64,000 nucleotides of DNA from Vibrio sp. 99-8-1 (GTDB taxonomy: Bacteria; Pseudomonadota; Gammaproteobacteria; Enterobacterales; Vibrionaceae), in NCBI RefSeq assembly GCF_013114595.1, contig NZ_VTXE01000010.1, forward strand, positions 79,214 to 143,213. Reading direction: 5' to 3'. This document shows positions 21,232-30,317 of the stretch, one piece after another (within the stretch, counting starts at the first letter, position 1; each line of letters starts with the position of its first letter). The notes below the pieces were generated by a model. That model was not told the DNA's origin and did no database searches. It saw only the letters and a list, made by a program, of their open reading frames with translations. The translations under genes were made by a program, and so were the position numbers.

Positions 21232-21849
21232 ATGAACTACTCAATACAATACCAACGTACCCCTCATCCTTATATGACGGTAAGCCCACGTAAAAAAAGA
21301 ATTAAAAACACCTTACTTATGGTGCACAGCGGCACGGTATTGATCAAAGTAGGTAAATCGGAATACGCGCTTAAAGCCAACGATCTATTTTGGTTACCTA
21401 TTGGTAGCTTAACCTCGATTACTTATTTTCCTCATGCAGAGACATCAAATATTGATTTTTCAGTACGATTAAAGGAAACCTTCCCTTCAAAGGCGGGATA
21501 CATCACGCCGTCTGCATTAACACAAGCATGTATTGATAAACTTTATCATCAAGATATTGGCGAGCAGTATCGCTTGGATCTATTGCAAATCTTAAAACAT
21601 GAATGCCAGATTATTGCACCAAGTTTATTCATCAGTAAAACCAGCGCCCAGTTTAATCAATGGACAGTCGATAGCAATCAAGGTTTAAGCCAAGAACTGC
21701 ATATGGCTTTGACTATTCGATACGCTAGAAAGCAACTACTTTCAGGGGGATCACGTCAGCAAGTTGTGGACACTCTTTTCTCAGGTTCGCACTCGGCATT
21801 TGATCAGATTTGGCAATCGGTAATGGGTCAGGAAAATAGCTCTAAATAG
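21232..21849 (+). CDS. AraC-like cupin regulator with degenerate DNA-binding domain
   Basis: A 205-residue protein. The first 90 residues form an AraC-type cupin sensor domain (TLLMVHSGTVLIKVG...ANDLFWLPIGSLTSITYFPHAE). The C-terminal part (LSQELHMALTIRYARKQLLSGGSRQQVVDTLFSGSHSAFDQIWQ) aligns with AraC helix-turn-helix segments but is shorter than the usual 100 residues and has only one clear HTH. DNA binding is therefore uncertain. I choose the ATG at 21232, behind GAGG (21223-21226), rather than 21208. The stop lies inside a short tandem duplication. Confidence 0.65.
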   Translation: MNYSIQYQRTPHPYMTVSPRKKRIKNTLLMVHSGTVLIKVGKSEYALKANDLFWLPIGSLTSITYFPHAETSNIDFSVRLKETFPSKAGYITPSALTQACIDKLYHQDIGEQYRLDLLQILKHECQIIAPSLFISKTSAQFNQWTVDSNQGLSQELHMALTIRYARKQLLSGGSRQQVVDTLFSGSHSAFDQIWQSVMGQENSSK

Positions 21850-21860
21850 CTCTAAATAGC
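21834..21860 (+). repeat. Short tandem duplication, TCTAAATAGC, at a stop codon
   Basis: Two complete 10-base units (21841-21860) preceded by a partial one. The TAG stop of the AraC-like gene is in the first full unit and a second TAG is carried in the next. Confidence 0.85.
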
Positions 21861-21883
21861 AGCTTAGCTATATATTAAACCAG

Positions 21884-22381
21884 TTAGAATGGCCACTCTA
21901 ACTGCAGCATGACATCTCCTTGATAGTGATTGTGCCAACGATAATCCATTCGCATTTTAGGGCCATCGCTATCAGAATCGCCAAAAGCAACACTGAATTG
22001 TAAACCGTGGTTACTCAACCATTCACTATAACTCATCTCTTGCTCTGAATCTGACAACGCGTCTGGAAGCCATAATCCTAAACCAAAAAAACTCTGCTTT
22101 ACTCGGCCAGTAACAATAGGATCATCCAACGACTGATCTTGCCAGGTGGCCCAATAATCGTTGCTGGTTAGTTGATAGTCGAGTTGAGCACTTTGATAAT
22201 AAGGTACACTACTAGAGAAAGCGGCTAAATGCCCTACCGAATTACCATCAGGAATATGACACGCTTCAGTAATGGAAGAAGATTGAAGAACCGTTAGGCC
22301 AATATTCGATTGGCAAGAACGACTATAAGCAGGCAGAGTAACAACTGAAAGGGCTATGATTAACGCTAAATTGGAGTTCAT
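21884..22381 (-). CDS. Exported protein of unknown function
   Basis: A 165-residue protein with a signal peptide (about residues 1-20, ending ALPAYS-like LPAYS) and no membrane helix after it. The mature part has two cysteines (near 23 and 41) that could form a disulphide and ends in QLEWPF, an aromatic C-terminus. Alternating hydrophobic residues at the end (GDVMLQLEWPF) suggest a beta strand as in outer-membrane or beta-barrel proteins, but the protein is too small to say. It follows the nadD-like gene by 14 bp and is probably co-transcribed. Confidence 0.65.
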   Translation of the reverse strand: MNSNLALIIALSVVTLPAYSRSCQSNIGLTVLQSSSITEACHIPDGNSVGHLAAFSSSVPYYQSAQLDYQLTSNDYWATWQDQSLDDPIVTGRVKQSFFGLGLWLPDALSDSEQEMSYSEWLSNHGLQFSVAFGDSDSDGPKMRMDYRWHNHYQGDVMLQLEWPF

Positions 22382-22395
22382 TCTACCTTCTTAAT

Positions 22396-22950
22396 TTATC
22401 TCCAATACAGCTTATTCTCCATAATAAAGTTTTGTACTGAATCTGTTGTTAGATGAGATATCGGCTGTTTATTGGCCATATTCGTTCGGATATCTGTACT
22501 TCTAACGGATATTTTTTCCGGGCACGCTAATACTGACCATTTCATTAATATATCGCTGGCCCGGTAAAACTTGTCAAAGTTAAGTAAATTGTCAGGCCCT
22601 AATATAAAGGTAATGTCAGAATTTGGATTTTCGGTTTGTAATTTATCTAATACCGCATAAGTGGTAACACTTTGATCCGGTTTATGAAGTATTTCTTCAA
22701 CGGTAGAGAGTCGTACCGTATTCAAATCAATATCCTCAATAAACAACGCCACCATTTGGCAACGAAGTTCAAAGCTCAGCATTGTTTTGCCCCATGCATG
22801 GGAAATACTCGGCACCAACAATACTTGATCAAAGTGTGTTAAAGACTCAATCACACTTTTATGACCTAAACTGGGGGGATTAAACGCGCTTCCAAATACT
22901 GCTATTTTGCGCGGAACTTCGCCACTGTTACTCATTTGCTCTATTTTCAC
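22396..22950 (-). CDS. Nicotinate-nucleotide adenylyltransferase family protein (NadD-like)
   Basis: A 184-residue nucleotidyltransferase with the HIGH-type signature GSAFNPPSLGHKSVI near residues 20-34 and the C-terminal ISVRSTDIR, the S-T/S-x-I/L-R motif that binds ATP. The family joins ATP to nicotinate mononucleotide. Placed divergently from nadE, it makes a two-gene NAD-synthesis locus. Because most gammaproteobacteria carry the main nadD next to holA, this may be a second, specialised copy; the GPDNLLNF block replaces the canonical G-x-D family motif. Confidence 0.8.
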   Translation of the reverse strand: MKIEQMSNSGEVPRKIAVFGSAFNPPSLGHKSVIESLTHFDQVLLVPSISHAWGKTMLSFELRCQMVALFIEDIDLNTVRLSTVEEILHKPDQSVTTYAVLDKLQTENPNSDITFILGPDNLLNFDKFYRASDILMKWSVLACPEKISVRSTDIRTNMANKQPISHLTTDSVQNFIMENKLYWR

Positions 22951-22972
22951 TATTTTCTACTAACTCGGATAA

Positions 22973-22986
22973 GGTATGATAATACC
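22973..22986. promoter_or_regulatory. Palindrome between nadD-like and nadE genes
   Basis: GGTAT-GATA-ATACC, extended to TAAGGTAT...ATACCATTA, is centred in the 77-bp divergent gap. Its position suits an operator for both genes; I cannot assign the regulator. Confidence 0.4.
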
Positions 22987-23027
22987 ATTAGTTAGCATTT
23001 AATATTACCGAAGGAAAAGGAATCTAC

Positions 23028-23858
23028 ATGGAACACATGATTCGCGATGAGATGCGCGTACTGCCATCAATAGAACCCAGCACAGAAATAGAACGCCGTG
23101 TGGCTTTTATTAAACAGAAGTTACTTGACTCAGGTTGCAAAAACTTAGTTTTGGGCATTAGCGGTGGCGTTGATTCAACAACTTGTGGTCGTTTGGCACA
23201 GTTAGCTGTAGATAGCTTAAACCAGCAATCCCAAACTCAAGATTATCAATTTATAGCGGTTCGCCTTCCTTATGGGGAGCAAAAAGATGAAGATGAAGCG
23301 CAATTAGCGCTAAGCTTTATTAAGCCTAGCCACGTTGTAACCGTAAACATTAAACAAGGTGTTGATGGACTTCACGCAGCGGCAAATAACGCGTTACAAG
23401 GCTCTGGACTATTACCGCAAAATCCCGCTAAACAAGATTTTGTAAAAGGAAATGTCAAAGCACGAAGCCGAATGATTGCTCAATATGAAATTGCAGGTTA
23501 TCTCGGTGGATTGGTCATAGGTACCGATCATTCTGCGGAAAACATCACTGGTTTTTATACTAAGTTTGGTGATGGCGCTTGCGATCTAGCACCGCTATTT
23601 GGTCTGAGTAAACGTCAAGTAAGAGAATTGGCTGAAACACTAAGAGCCCCCGAATTACTGGTCGCCAAAGTTCCAACGGCAGATTTGGAAGAACTCACTC
23701 CACAAAAAGCAGATGAAGATGCACTCAATCTAACTTATGAGCAGATCGATGACTTCTTAGAAGGGAAACCCGTTCCTCAACAAGTTACCGACAAGATCAT
23801 CGCAATCTATCAAGCGACACAACATAAAAGACAACCTATTCCAACTATTTATGACTAA
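23028..23858 (+). CDS. nadE: Ammonia-dependent NAD synthetase
   Basis: A 276-residue enzyme that amidates nicotinate adenine dinucleotide to NAD with ATP and ammonia. The P-loop [16 protein letters not shown] near residue 43, the [25 protein letters not shown] region (seen in parts) and [17 protein letters not shown] are the family landmarks. Length matches E. coli NadE (275). There is no glutaminase domain. ATG 23028 follows AAGGAAAAGGAA. It ends before a strong terminator. Confidence 0.96.
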   Translation: MEHMIRDEMRVLPSIEPSTEIERRVAFIKQKLLDSGCKNLVLGISGGVDSTTCGRLAQLAVDSLNQQSQTQDYQFIAVRLPYGEQKDEDEAQLALSFIKPSHVVTVNIKQGVDGLHAAANNALQGSGLLPQNPAKQDFVKGNVKARSRMIAQYEIAGYLGGLVIGTDHSAENITGFYTKFGDGACDLAPLFGLSKRQVRELAETLRAPELLVAKVPTADLEELTPQKADEDALNLTYEQIDDFLEGKPVPQQVTDKIIAIYQATQHKRQPIPTIYD

Positions 23859-23886
23859 CCTTGTTTTTGTCATTGCTAGATAGAAA

Positions 23887-23917
23887 AAGGTGTCCAATTA
23901 AATAAATTGGACACCTT
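23887..23917 (+). terminator. Terminator after nadE
   Basis: AAGGTGTCCAATT, a 5-base loop and AATTGGACACCTT form a 13-bp perfect stem. The T tract is short, so efficiency is uncertain. Confidence 0.75.
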
Positions 23918-23995
23918 GTCTCATATACACAGTTCCATTTATCGCCACAAATTGCTAATCTACTTCTGTCTTATAGCAGCTATTTGGTCGTATTA

Positions 23996-24328
23996 ATGGC
24001 AACCAACACACCAAACCATCTTCACTCTTTAACTCAACTGGTACCCGGTACTAAAGTAGAGCACCTGCTAACAGGGCAACAATTTGTAGTAACAGCCAAC
24101 AACGGTAACCGAGTTACTGCGGTCTCAAGTGTTTCGCTAGTGACGGTCAATGACTACGCCCATACTGAATGGATCTGCGCCACCAGCAAAAAGCCTCTCA
24201 ATAAATTGAAAGTTGGTGACATCATTACCAAGCAACACTCTTATGTCATCACCAGCGTTTCTGATTATCTACTTCATGCCACTCGCAGTATTGAAATCAC
24301 CAACCCTACTGAGTACTTGATCGTTTAA
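23996..24328 (+). CDS. Protein of unknown function, 110 residues
   Basis: A beta-rich cytosolic protein without recognised motifs. Two parts look alike in layout: LVPGTKVEHLLTGQQFVVT near the N-terminus and LKVGDIITKQHSYVITS near the C-terminus, both a small-barrel-like G-x-x-h turn followed by strands. I choose ATG 23996; an in-frame TTG upstream is unlikely. No obvious Shine-Dalgarno is present. It converges on the MOSC-reductase gene with 17 bp between stops. Confidence 0.6.
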   Translation: MATNTPNHLHSLTQLVPGTKVEHLLTGQQFVVTANNGNRVTAVSSVSLVTVNDYAHTEWICATSKKPLNKLKVGDIITKQHSYVITSVSDYLLHATRSIEITNPTEYLIV

Positions 24329-24345
24329 TTTAGGTAACACCTAGA

Positions 24346-26169
24346 TTAATCGACAATTTCCACATCTGTTAATGGAACGCTGCAACAGGCTAGTATTTGT
24401 CCAGAGTCTCGCTCTTCGTCTGTAATCGCAGCAACATCAGCATGCTCGACTTCACCACTTTCTAAGGTGACTTTACATGCACCACACAAACCTGCCCGGC
24501 AGCTATTTGCAATGGCTAAACCGGCTTTCTCTATTTGTTGTAATACCGAACTCTGATTATCCCCTTCGACCATAGCGCCATTTAAAGAGATGAATACTTT
24601 TTTATAAGCTTGTTGTTCGGCCTCTAACGTAAACTGCTCCTGATGATATTGGCTGGTAGGCAATCCTAGCTTAACTAGCAAGCTTTTGGCTTTTTTCATA
24701 AAGCCATTCGGCCCACAAACAAACACCTGACGTAAAGGTAAATCTGGAATGTGTTTGAGGTGAGATAATGCAAGGCGGCCTTTTGCGCCAGGCCAGTCAT
24801 CATGAGCCTGACTCAGTGAAATGATAATTTGCAGCCCTTTAAAGCGTTCATGAAGCTCGTCCAACTCCTCTTTGAAAGGAATATCTTCTAGCGTGCTACA
24901 TTGATGATAAAACACCACGTTGTCCATCTGATCATGATCAGCCAAGTAACGTAGCATAGAAATCATTGGGGTCACGCCGCTTCCTGCCGATAGAAGCAGT
25001 AGAGGGTTTGAATGGTGATCACTTAAGTGAAAACTGCCTTGTGGCGTATCCGCTTCTAATACATCGCCAACATTGAGGTTATCTAATAACCAATTAGAGA
25101 CTCTTCCCGCATCAACTCGTTTTACCGATATAGCGTAGCGCCCCATTCTACTTGGTGTTGAAGATAAGGTGTAATAGCGGCATATTTTCTCACCATCAAA
25201 CATCACCTCAATAGGTAAATACTGTCCTGGTAAATAGCCTGGCAATACCCCTGATGTTGGTTCAAACCAATAGGTAACAAACTGACGAGCCGTCTCTTCT
25301 TTGGCAACGCAGGTTAGCGTTAAACTCTGCGGCTGATTATCGGCGTAGTACTCTTTCTCTTTGTACTCTAAAACTTCAACGACATCGTCAACGGATATTG
25401 AGCCTTCATTAAGGGCGACAATATTCTGACCAAAGTACACACCGCCATCTTCATTCGCCCGGAATGTAGACAGTGTTTTGAGTGGTTCCTTCGAGGCCTT
25501 AGCAATACCTGACGTATGATCAACCGTCGTTAATATGCAGCGTTCACAAGGCTTAACAACGTCAAACTCTACCTCACCAATTCGAATCTTTTTCCAACTA
25601 TCTTCAATAAAAGCTTCATCACCAGTCACGACAATATTAGGCCTAAACTGTTGCATAAACTGGGTTTCGGATGCTCGCTGGTTTAACTCACTTAGCGACG
25701 CTTCGCTAATCACCAACAGCGGATAACCATCTGCGAATGACACGTTGTGACCCAGTTTTTCTCTTACTCTATTTGACTGCTCTCCGGTGTAAAGCAACTC
25801 CGCTTTATCCCCTACAACTTCACTGATCCACTGGTTTGCTTCATCGGTTGTTTGGTAAGCAAAAAAGATATCGTTCCATACTTGAGTCTGTTTCTTTTTC
25901 ATCGAGAAATCAGAGAAGGATAGAGTTAAAGTTTCTTTTCCCTCATAAGCCAGATGCAAACCGTTGTTGGTCACATTGGTATGTAAAGTAACCAATTGAG
26001 GGTGAGAGCGGGCAGTTATCATTTTGCCGTCAGGCGTTGCTATCATAAAACGACGATCAAAAGAGAGCCCTTGTTTTTCTACCCAAGAGGTCGATATGTC
26101 GATACCTTGAGTCGATTTAATTGGATAAATAGTTATCTGAGAGAGTGTTGATTCTGTTTTTACTGACAT
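24346..26169 (-). CDS. MOSC domain / FAD-NAD reductase / 2Fe-2S ferredoxin fusion
   Basis: A 607-residue soluble redox protein with three parts. Residues 1-265 are a MOSC N-terminal barrel plus MOSC domain, with the Cys of RCILTTVDHTSG as the molybdenum-cofactor-sulphur type Cys. Residues 275-510 are a ferredoxin-NADP-reductase-like module with RYYTLSSTPS for FAD and SAGSGVTPMISML for NAD(P). Residues 520-607 are a plant-type 2Fe-2S domain with Cys spacing C-x4-C-x2-C (NSCRAGLCGACK) and the last Cys in LACCS. E. coli YcbX joins MOSC to a ferredoxin domain and reduces N-hydroxylated compounds; here the reductase is built in, which suggests a self-sufficient version. Substrate unknown. Confidence 0.88.
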   Translation of the reverse strand: MSVKTESTLSQITIYPIKSTQGIDISTSWVEKQGLSFDRRFMIATPDGKMITARSHPQLVTLHTNVTNNGLHLAYEGKETLTLSFSDFSMKKKQTQVWNDIFFAYQTTDEANQWISEVVGDKAELLYTGEQSNRVREKLGHNVSFADGYPLLVISEASLSELNQRASETQFMQQFRPNIVVTGDEAFIEDSWKKIRIGEVEFDVVKPCERCILTTVDHTSGIAKASKEPLKTLSTFRANEDGGVYFGQNIVALNEGSISVDDVVEVLEYKEKEYYADNQPQSLTLTCVAKEETARQFVTYWFEPTSGVLPGYLPGQYLPIEVMFDGEKICRYYTLSSTPSRMGRYAISVKRVDAGRVSNWLLDNLNVGDVLEADTPQGSFHLSDHHSNPLLLLSAGSGVTPMISMLRYLADHDQMDNVVFYHQCSTLEDIPFKEELDELHERFKGLQIIISLSQAHDDWPGAKGRLALSHLKHIPDLPLRQVFVCGPNGFMKKAKSLLVKLGLPTSQYHQEQFTLEAEQQAYKKVFISLNGAMVEGDNQSSVLQQIEKAGLAIANSCRAGLCGACKVTLESGEVEHADVAAITDEERDSGQILACCSVPLTDVEIVD

Positions 26170-26340
26170 AACTTCCCTTATTATCCGCGCGCCAAACGCA
26201 AACGTTTTCTTTTTATTGATTTATTAACGAATTTTGATGAAATATACCACTTTTTGCTCTATTATCCTGTCGCCTAAGCATTGAGAAATCACTTATCTAC
26301 TTAGGCTCCAGATTTTATCACACTTATAAAGGGAGCTTTT

Positions 26341-27381
26341 ATGACCACACTAACTATTACTCGCCCAGATGATTGGCATGTTCACTTACGTGATGGTGCG
26401 GTTCTTAAAGATACTGTTGCTGATATCAGTCGCTACAATGGCAGAGCAATTGTAATGCCAAATACCATTCCTCCAGCAACAACAACCGAGCTCGCTTTAC
26501 AGTATTATCAGCGAATCAAGGCGCATAATACAAGTGCCCATTTCGAACCGCTAATGACTCTTTATCTTACTGATAATACGACAGCAGAAGAGATTCTAAA
26601 GGCGAAGGCTACAGGAAAAATCGTTGCAGCTAAACTCTACCCTGCTGGGGCAACAACCAATTCAGATTCTGGTGTAACTGATATCGACAAGCTCGCTCCG
26701 GTGCTAAAAGCCATGGAAGAGTGTGGCATGTTACTGCTTATTCACGGTGAAGTGACTGACCACGGTGTTGACATTTTCGACCGCGAGAAGGTGTTTTTAG
26801 ATCAAGTGCTCGCACCGATTGTCACTCAGTATAGCCAGTTAAAAATCGTTGTTGAGCACATTACGACGTCTAACGCAGTCGAGTTTGTAAAAAGTGCCAG
26901 CGATAATGTTGCAGCAACAATAACTGCACACCATTTGCTTTATAACCGAAACCATATGCTGGTAGGCGGCATACGTCCTCACTTTTATTGCCTGCCAATA
27001 CTCAAGCGCGGTAGTCATCAACAAGCGCTTATCGAAGCCGCCACCAGTGGCAACAAAAAATTCTTCGCAGGTACAGATTCCGCACCACATACCAGAGGAA
27101 ATAAGGAAACCACCTGTGGATGTGCAGGTTCTTATACTGCTCATGCTGCATTAGAACTGTATGCTGAAGTATTTGACAAGGAAAACAAGCTTGAAAACCT
27201 AGAGGCCTTTGTCAGTTTTAACGGAGCAGACTATTACGGTTTACCTCGCAATACAGGTTCAGTGACGTTAACCAAAGAAGCATGGCCAGTGCCTTTATCT
27301 CTGCCATTTGGTAATGATGAAGTGGTTCCTGTTAAAGCCGGTGAAAACATCGAGTGGACTGTTAGCGATACAGATGCTTGA
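26341..27381 (+). CDS. pyrC: Dihydroorotase
   Basis: A 346-residue zinc amidohydrolase that interconverts carbamoyl aspartate and dihydroorotate in pyrimidine synthesis. Landmarks are the [10 protein letters not shown] metal-binding start near residue 10, the carboxylated Lys in [36 protein letters not shown] and [13 protein letters not shown]. Full length for the class. ATG 26341 follows GGGAGC. It is monocistronic and is followed by a terminator at 27491. Confidence 0.97.
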   Translation: MTTLTITRPDDWHVHLRDGAVLKDTVADISRYNGRAIVMPNTIPPATTTELALQYYQRIKAHNTSAHFEPLMTLYLTDNTTAEEILKAKATGKIVAAKLYPAGATTNSDSGVTDIDKLAPVLKAMEECGMLLLIHGEVTDHGVDIFDREKVFLDQVLAPIVTQYSQLKIVVEHITTSNAVEFVKSASDNVAATITAHHLLYNRNHMLVGGIRPHFYCLPILKRGSHQQALIEAATSGNKKFFAGTDSAPHTRGNKETTCGCAGSYTAHAALELYAEVFDKENKLENLEAFVSFNGADYYGLPRNTGSVTLTKEAWPVPLSLPFGNDEVVPVKAGENIEWTVSDTDA

Positions 27382-27490
27382 TTACAGGTCTTCAAAAAAG
27401 AACGTGATAAAATTATAAACGCGGCGCATAAAAGCGCACCTACAAGCGCTCGTTACTCAAGTTTTTATGTTGAAGACTGATCGATAGTAT

Positions 27491-27514
27491 ATGCCAGCGA
27501 CACGCCGCTGGCAT
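27491..27514 (+). terminator. Terminator after pyrC
   Basis: ATGCCAGCG, a 6-base loop and CGCTGGCAT form a 9-bp perfect stem followed by TTAT. The 262-bp gap between pyrC and the next gene holds nothing else I can name. Confidence 0.75.
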
Positions 27515-27643
27515 TTATCAATTCTTGTTCCACTATTGATTGTTAAAACCTATCAATAATATAGAGTTAATCTTATTTACCAAATGAGAATAATTATCAA
27601 TAATGACATTATCAAATCAGACGAACCGTTTTAGGATAATGCC

Positions 27644-28042
27644 ATGTTCAAGACAATCACTTTTGCCGTTATTCACTTTACCATTGCTACCTTGGTTGCC
27701 TATAGCTTAACCGGTGACTTCTTACTTGGTAGTGTAATCGCGATGATTGAGCCTTCGATTAATACCGGCGCCTTCTATCTACATGAGAAGGTTTGGCAAA
27801 AAGTGGCCTTTCTAAAACGCCGTGAATCCATAACTCAAGTTAAAACAGCCAGCTTTGCCGTCATTCACTTCAGTGTCGCGTTTACGGTAACTTTTGCATT
27901 GACAGGGGATGCTTTCCTAGGCGGTTTAATGGCTACAATAGAACCTGCGATAAACTCAATCGCTTATTTCTTCCATGAAAAAGTATGGTTAAGAAAATCG
28001 CAAAATACCGAGGCTATCAATAGACATGCAATCGCGCTATAG
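27644..28042 (+). CDS. DUF2061 protein with two tandem membrane domains
   Basis: A 132-residue membrane protein made of two near-identical halves: residues 1-50 (FKTITFAVIHFTIATLVAYS...IEPSINTGAFYLHEKVW in segments) and 68-118 (VKTASFAVIHFSVAFTV...IEPAINSIAYFFHEKVW). Each half carries two hydrophobic helices and the motifs FAVIH, LTGD and IEPxIN, typical of DUF2061. The repeat arose by internal duplication. Function unknown. ATG 27644 follows TTTAGGATAATGCC. Confidence 0.85.
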   Translation: MFKTITFAVIHFTIATLVAYSLTGDFLLGSVIAMIEPSINTGAFYLHEKVWQKVAFLKRRESITQVKTASFAVIHFSVAFTVTFALTGDAFLGGLMATIEPAINSIAYFFHEKVWLRKSQNTEAINRHAIAL

Positions 28043-28046
28043 AAGA

Positions 28047-28075
28047 GGTAACACGCCAATAATACACGTGTTACC
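28047..28075. repeat. Hairpin between convergent genes
   Basis: GGTAACACG and CGTGTTACC form a 9-bp stem around 11 bases between the DUF2061 stop and the end of the transporter operon. There is no T tract on either side, so termination is uncertain. Confidence 0.45.
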
Positions 28076-28183
28076 CAACTCTCAAGCTTAGATTCTAATT
28101 TAAAACTTCGACGGTAGTTTAACGCTTCAGCCTCGATAAAATAGGCTGCACTTATCATTAATTTCGTCAACTCAGCAAGTAAG

Positions 28184-29047
28184 TTACTCACTAATACCGC
28201 GGATCTTGGCATTACGACGACGTAGCACTTCTAAAGTCAGCAACAGTGCAACGGACATCAAGATCAATAAGCTTGCTACCGCTAATATGGTCGGGCTAAT
28301 TTGTTCTCGAATACCAGACCACATTTGACGTGGCACTGTACGTTGCTCCACACCGGTGATAAAGAGCGCTACCACTACCTCATCAAACGATGTTCCAAAC
28401 GCGAATAAACCGCCGGATATCATTCCCGGTCGAATTAGTGGAAAGGTAACATGTCTGAAGGTATAAATGGGGTTTGCACCCAGACTATACGCAGCACGAA
28501 CTAAGCTATGATCAAAGCCACTTAAAGTCGCAGTCACCGTAATGACCACAAATGGTGTACCCAAAGCAGCGTGCGCGAGAACAATCCCAACAAAAGTCTG
28601 AGACAAATCCAAGCGAGTGTAGAAGAAATACATTGCGGCTGCAGAGATGATCACAGGAACAATCATCGGAGAAATCAAGAACGCCATAATTGCACTTCGG
28701 AAAGGAACATTATTGGCGGCCAATCCAATCGCAGCTAAAGTCCCGAGTGTTGTGGCAACCACCGTAGCACTTAGTGCTATCAACGTACTATTTTTAAGAG
28801 CCATCATCCACTGATGATTCTCTATCATCTCTACATACCAGCGCATTGAATACGCCTCTGGGTCAAGGTTCAACATTCCTTCGGTAAAAGTGAAGTAAGG
28901 CGTCGCATTGAACGAGAGAGGAACAATAATCAAAATAGGCGCGATTAAAAACAGAAAGACTAGGGTACAGAAACCAAGGTAAGCAAAATATGCCACTCGC
29001 TCGCCTTTGCTGCAATAACTCGGTAAAGACATTCCTTTATCCTCCAA
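28184..29047 (-). CDS. ABC transporter permease, PotC-like (hydroxyproline locus)
   Basis: A 287-residue inner-membrane permease with six predicted helices and the ABC permease coupling motif in the form EAA-like AYSLGANPIYTFRHVTFPLIRPGM near residues 185-210. It would pair with the PotB-like subunit encoded upstream; the two genes overlap by 11 bases. PotC-type permeases move polyamines, but in this family many systems take other small charged or zwitterionic compounds. Its place at the end of a hydroxyproline locus argues for hydroxyproline or a derivative as substrate. Last gene of the operon. Confidence 0.87.
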   Translation of the reverse strand: MEDKGMSLPSYCSKGERVAYFAYLGFCTLVFLFLIAPILIIVPLSFNATPYFTFTEGMLNLDPEAYSMRWYVEMIENHQWMMALKNSTLIALSATVVATTLGTLAAIGLAANNVPFRSAIMAFLISPMIVPVIISAAAMYFFYTRLDLSQTFVGIVLAHAALGTPFVVITVTATLSGFDHSLVRAAYSLGANPIYTFRHVTFPLIRPGMISGGLFAFGTSFDEVVVALFITGVEQRTVPRQMWSGIREQISPTILAVASLLILMSVALLLTLEVLRRRNAKIRGISE

Positions 29048-30317
29048 CTTTTATATTGTTGATTCCAACAACCCGGTTAAACACATAAAACAGGAGGGTA
29101 ACAACGGCAAGTAGCAACCCTCCGAGCGCTGCAGCCATCCCCCAATTGAGCGAGGTTTGCATATGGTAAGCGATCATGTTGGAAATCATTTGACCACTTC
29201 TTCCGCCAACCAGTGCGGGGGTAATATAGAAACCAATCGATAGAATAAAGGTTAACAAAACACCGGCCCCTACCCCTGGCAAGGTCAGCGGCATGTAGAC
29301 TTTAATAAACGCGGTAGCCGGAGCAGCACCAAGAGAACGCGCTGCTCGAAAGTAACTTGGGCTAATGCCTTTCATTACACTGTATAGCGGCAAGATCATA
29401 AACGGCAGTAGTATATGAACCATAGCGACAATTGTGCCAAAGGTGTTATGAATCATTGCCAAACGATCATCACTCAGGCCTGACCAGATCAGCAGATCAT
29501 TCAGTACACCTTGGTTCTGTAACAGGACAATCCAAGAGGTCGTACGCACCAGCAGTGAGGTCCAAAAAGGCAACAGCACCACGATGAGCAACAGATTCGC
29601 CTTTTTATCAGGCAAGCTGGACAAAAGATAAGAAACTGGATACGCCATTAGTAAACAGATTAAGGTGATAGCAAGCGACATACCGAAGGTTTTCATAAAT
29701 AGATCGACATAGACCTGACGTGTTTCTGGCTGCATGGTAATAGAGCCTGACTCGTCGTAGCGCATATCTAATGCCGCCAAATAGTAGCTAAGAGTATAGG
29801 GAGCGCTTAATGTCTTAATTGCTGACCAATACTTGGTCTTAGCCCAACGTTTATCGAGCGTTTTAATTTCCTGCAATGAACTAGGCATTGCGCTGGCTTT
29901 GCTGAGCTTTCTTCCTGTTTTCATCAGCAAGCTACGCATACCTGAGACTTCTATGTTCAATCTACTCGCTAATTTGGGTAATGACTTATTTTGATGAGCG
30001 AGTTTCAGTTCTGCCATAAAAATTTGTTGAATCTCAAGCGTAGGCAAACCATCGTAGTCCCACTGCTCAATAGAATGAGACGTTTCAGGGAAAGCGCTCG
30101 GCACACTTTGGTTATCCACACTGCGATAAAGCATTTCAACTAGTGGAAAAGCAAACGAGACACAAATAAATGCCACTAATGGTAGGATCAAAAGTACTGA
30201 ACGAATCTGTTTCTTGCGTTCAGCTTTTTGTAGCTGTGCTTTCAATGTCGCAGGAGGTTTAGACAGCTCATCCGCAATGGCTGTCACTGACTCCAAGCTC
30301 GTTAGCTCTCTACTCAT
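29037..30317 (-). CDS. ABC transporter permease, PotB-like with extended periplasmic loop
   Basis: A 426-residue inner-membrane permease. A first helix near residues 38-60 is followed by about 150 hydrophilic residues before the second helix near 210-232, so a large extra domain should face the periplasm. The coupling motif AARSLGAAPATAFIKVYMPLTLPGVG near 330-355 is intact. Ordinary PotB is about 285 residues; the longer form occurs in related proteobacterial transporters. The gene overlaps the ATPase gene by 4 bases and the PotC-like gene by 11. Confidence 0.87.
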   Translation of the reverse strand: MSRELTSLESVTAIADELSKPPATLKAQLQKAERKKQIRSVLLILPLVAFICVSFAFPLVEMLYRSVDNQSVPSAFPETSHSIEQWDYDGLPTLEIQQIFMAELKLAHQNKSLPKLASRLNIEVSGMRSLLMKTGRKLSKASAMPSSLQEIKTLDKRWAKTKYWSAIKTLSAPYTLSYYLAALDMRYDESGSITMQPETRQVYVDLFMKTFGMSLAITLICLLMAYPVSYLLSSLPDKKANLLLIVVLLPFWTSLLVRTTSWIVLLQNQGVLNDLLIWSGLSDDRLAMIHNTFGTIVAMVHILLPFMILPLYSVMKGISPSYFRAARSLGAAPATAFIKVYMPLTLPGVGAGVLLTFILSIGFYITPALVGGRSGQMISNMIAYHMQTSLNWGMAAALGGLLLAVVTLLFYVFNRVVGINNIKVGG

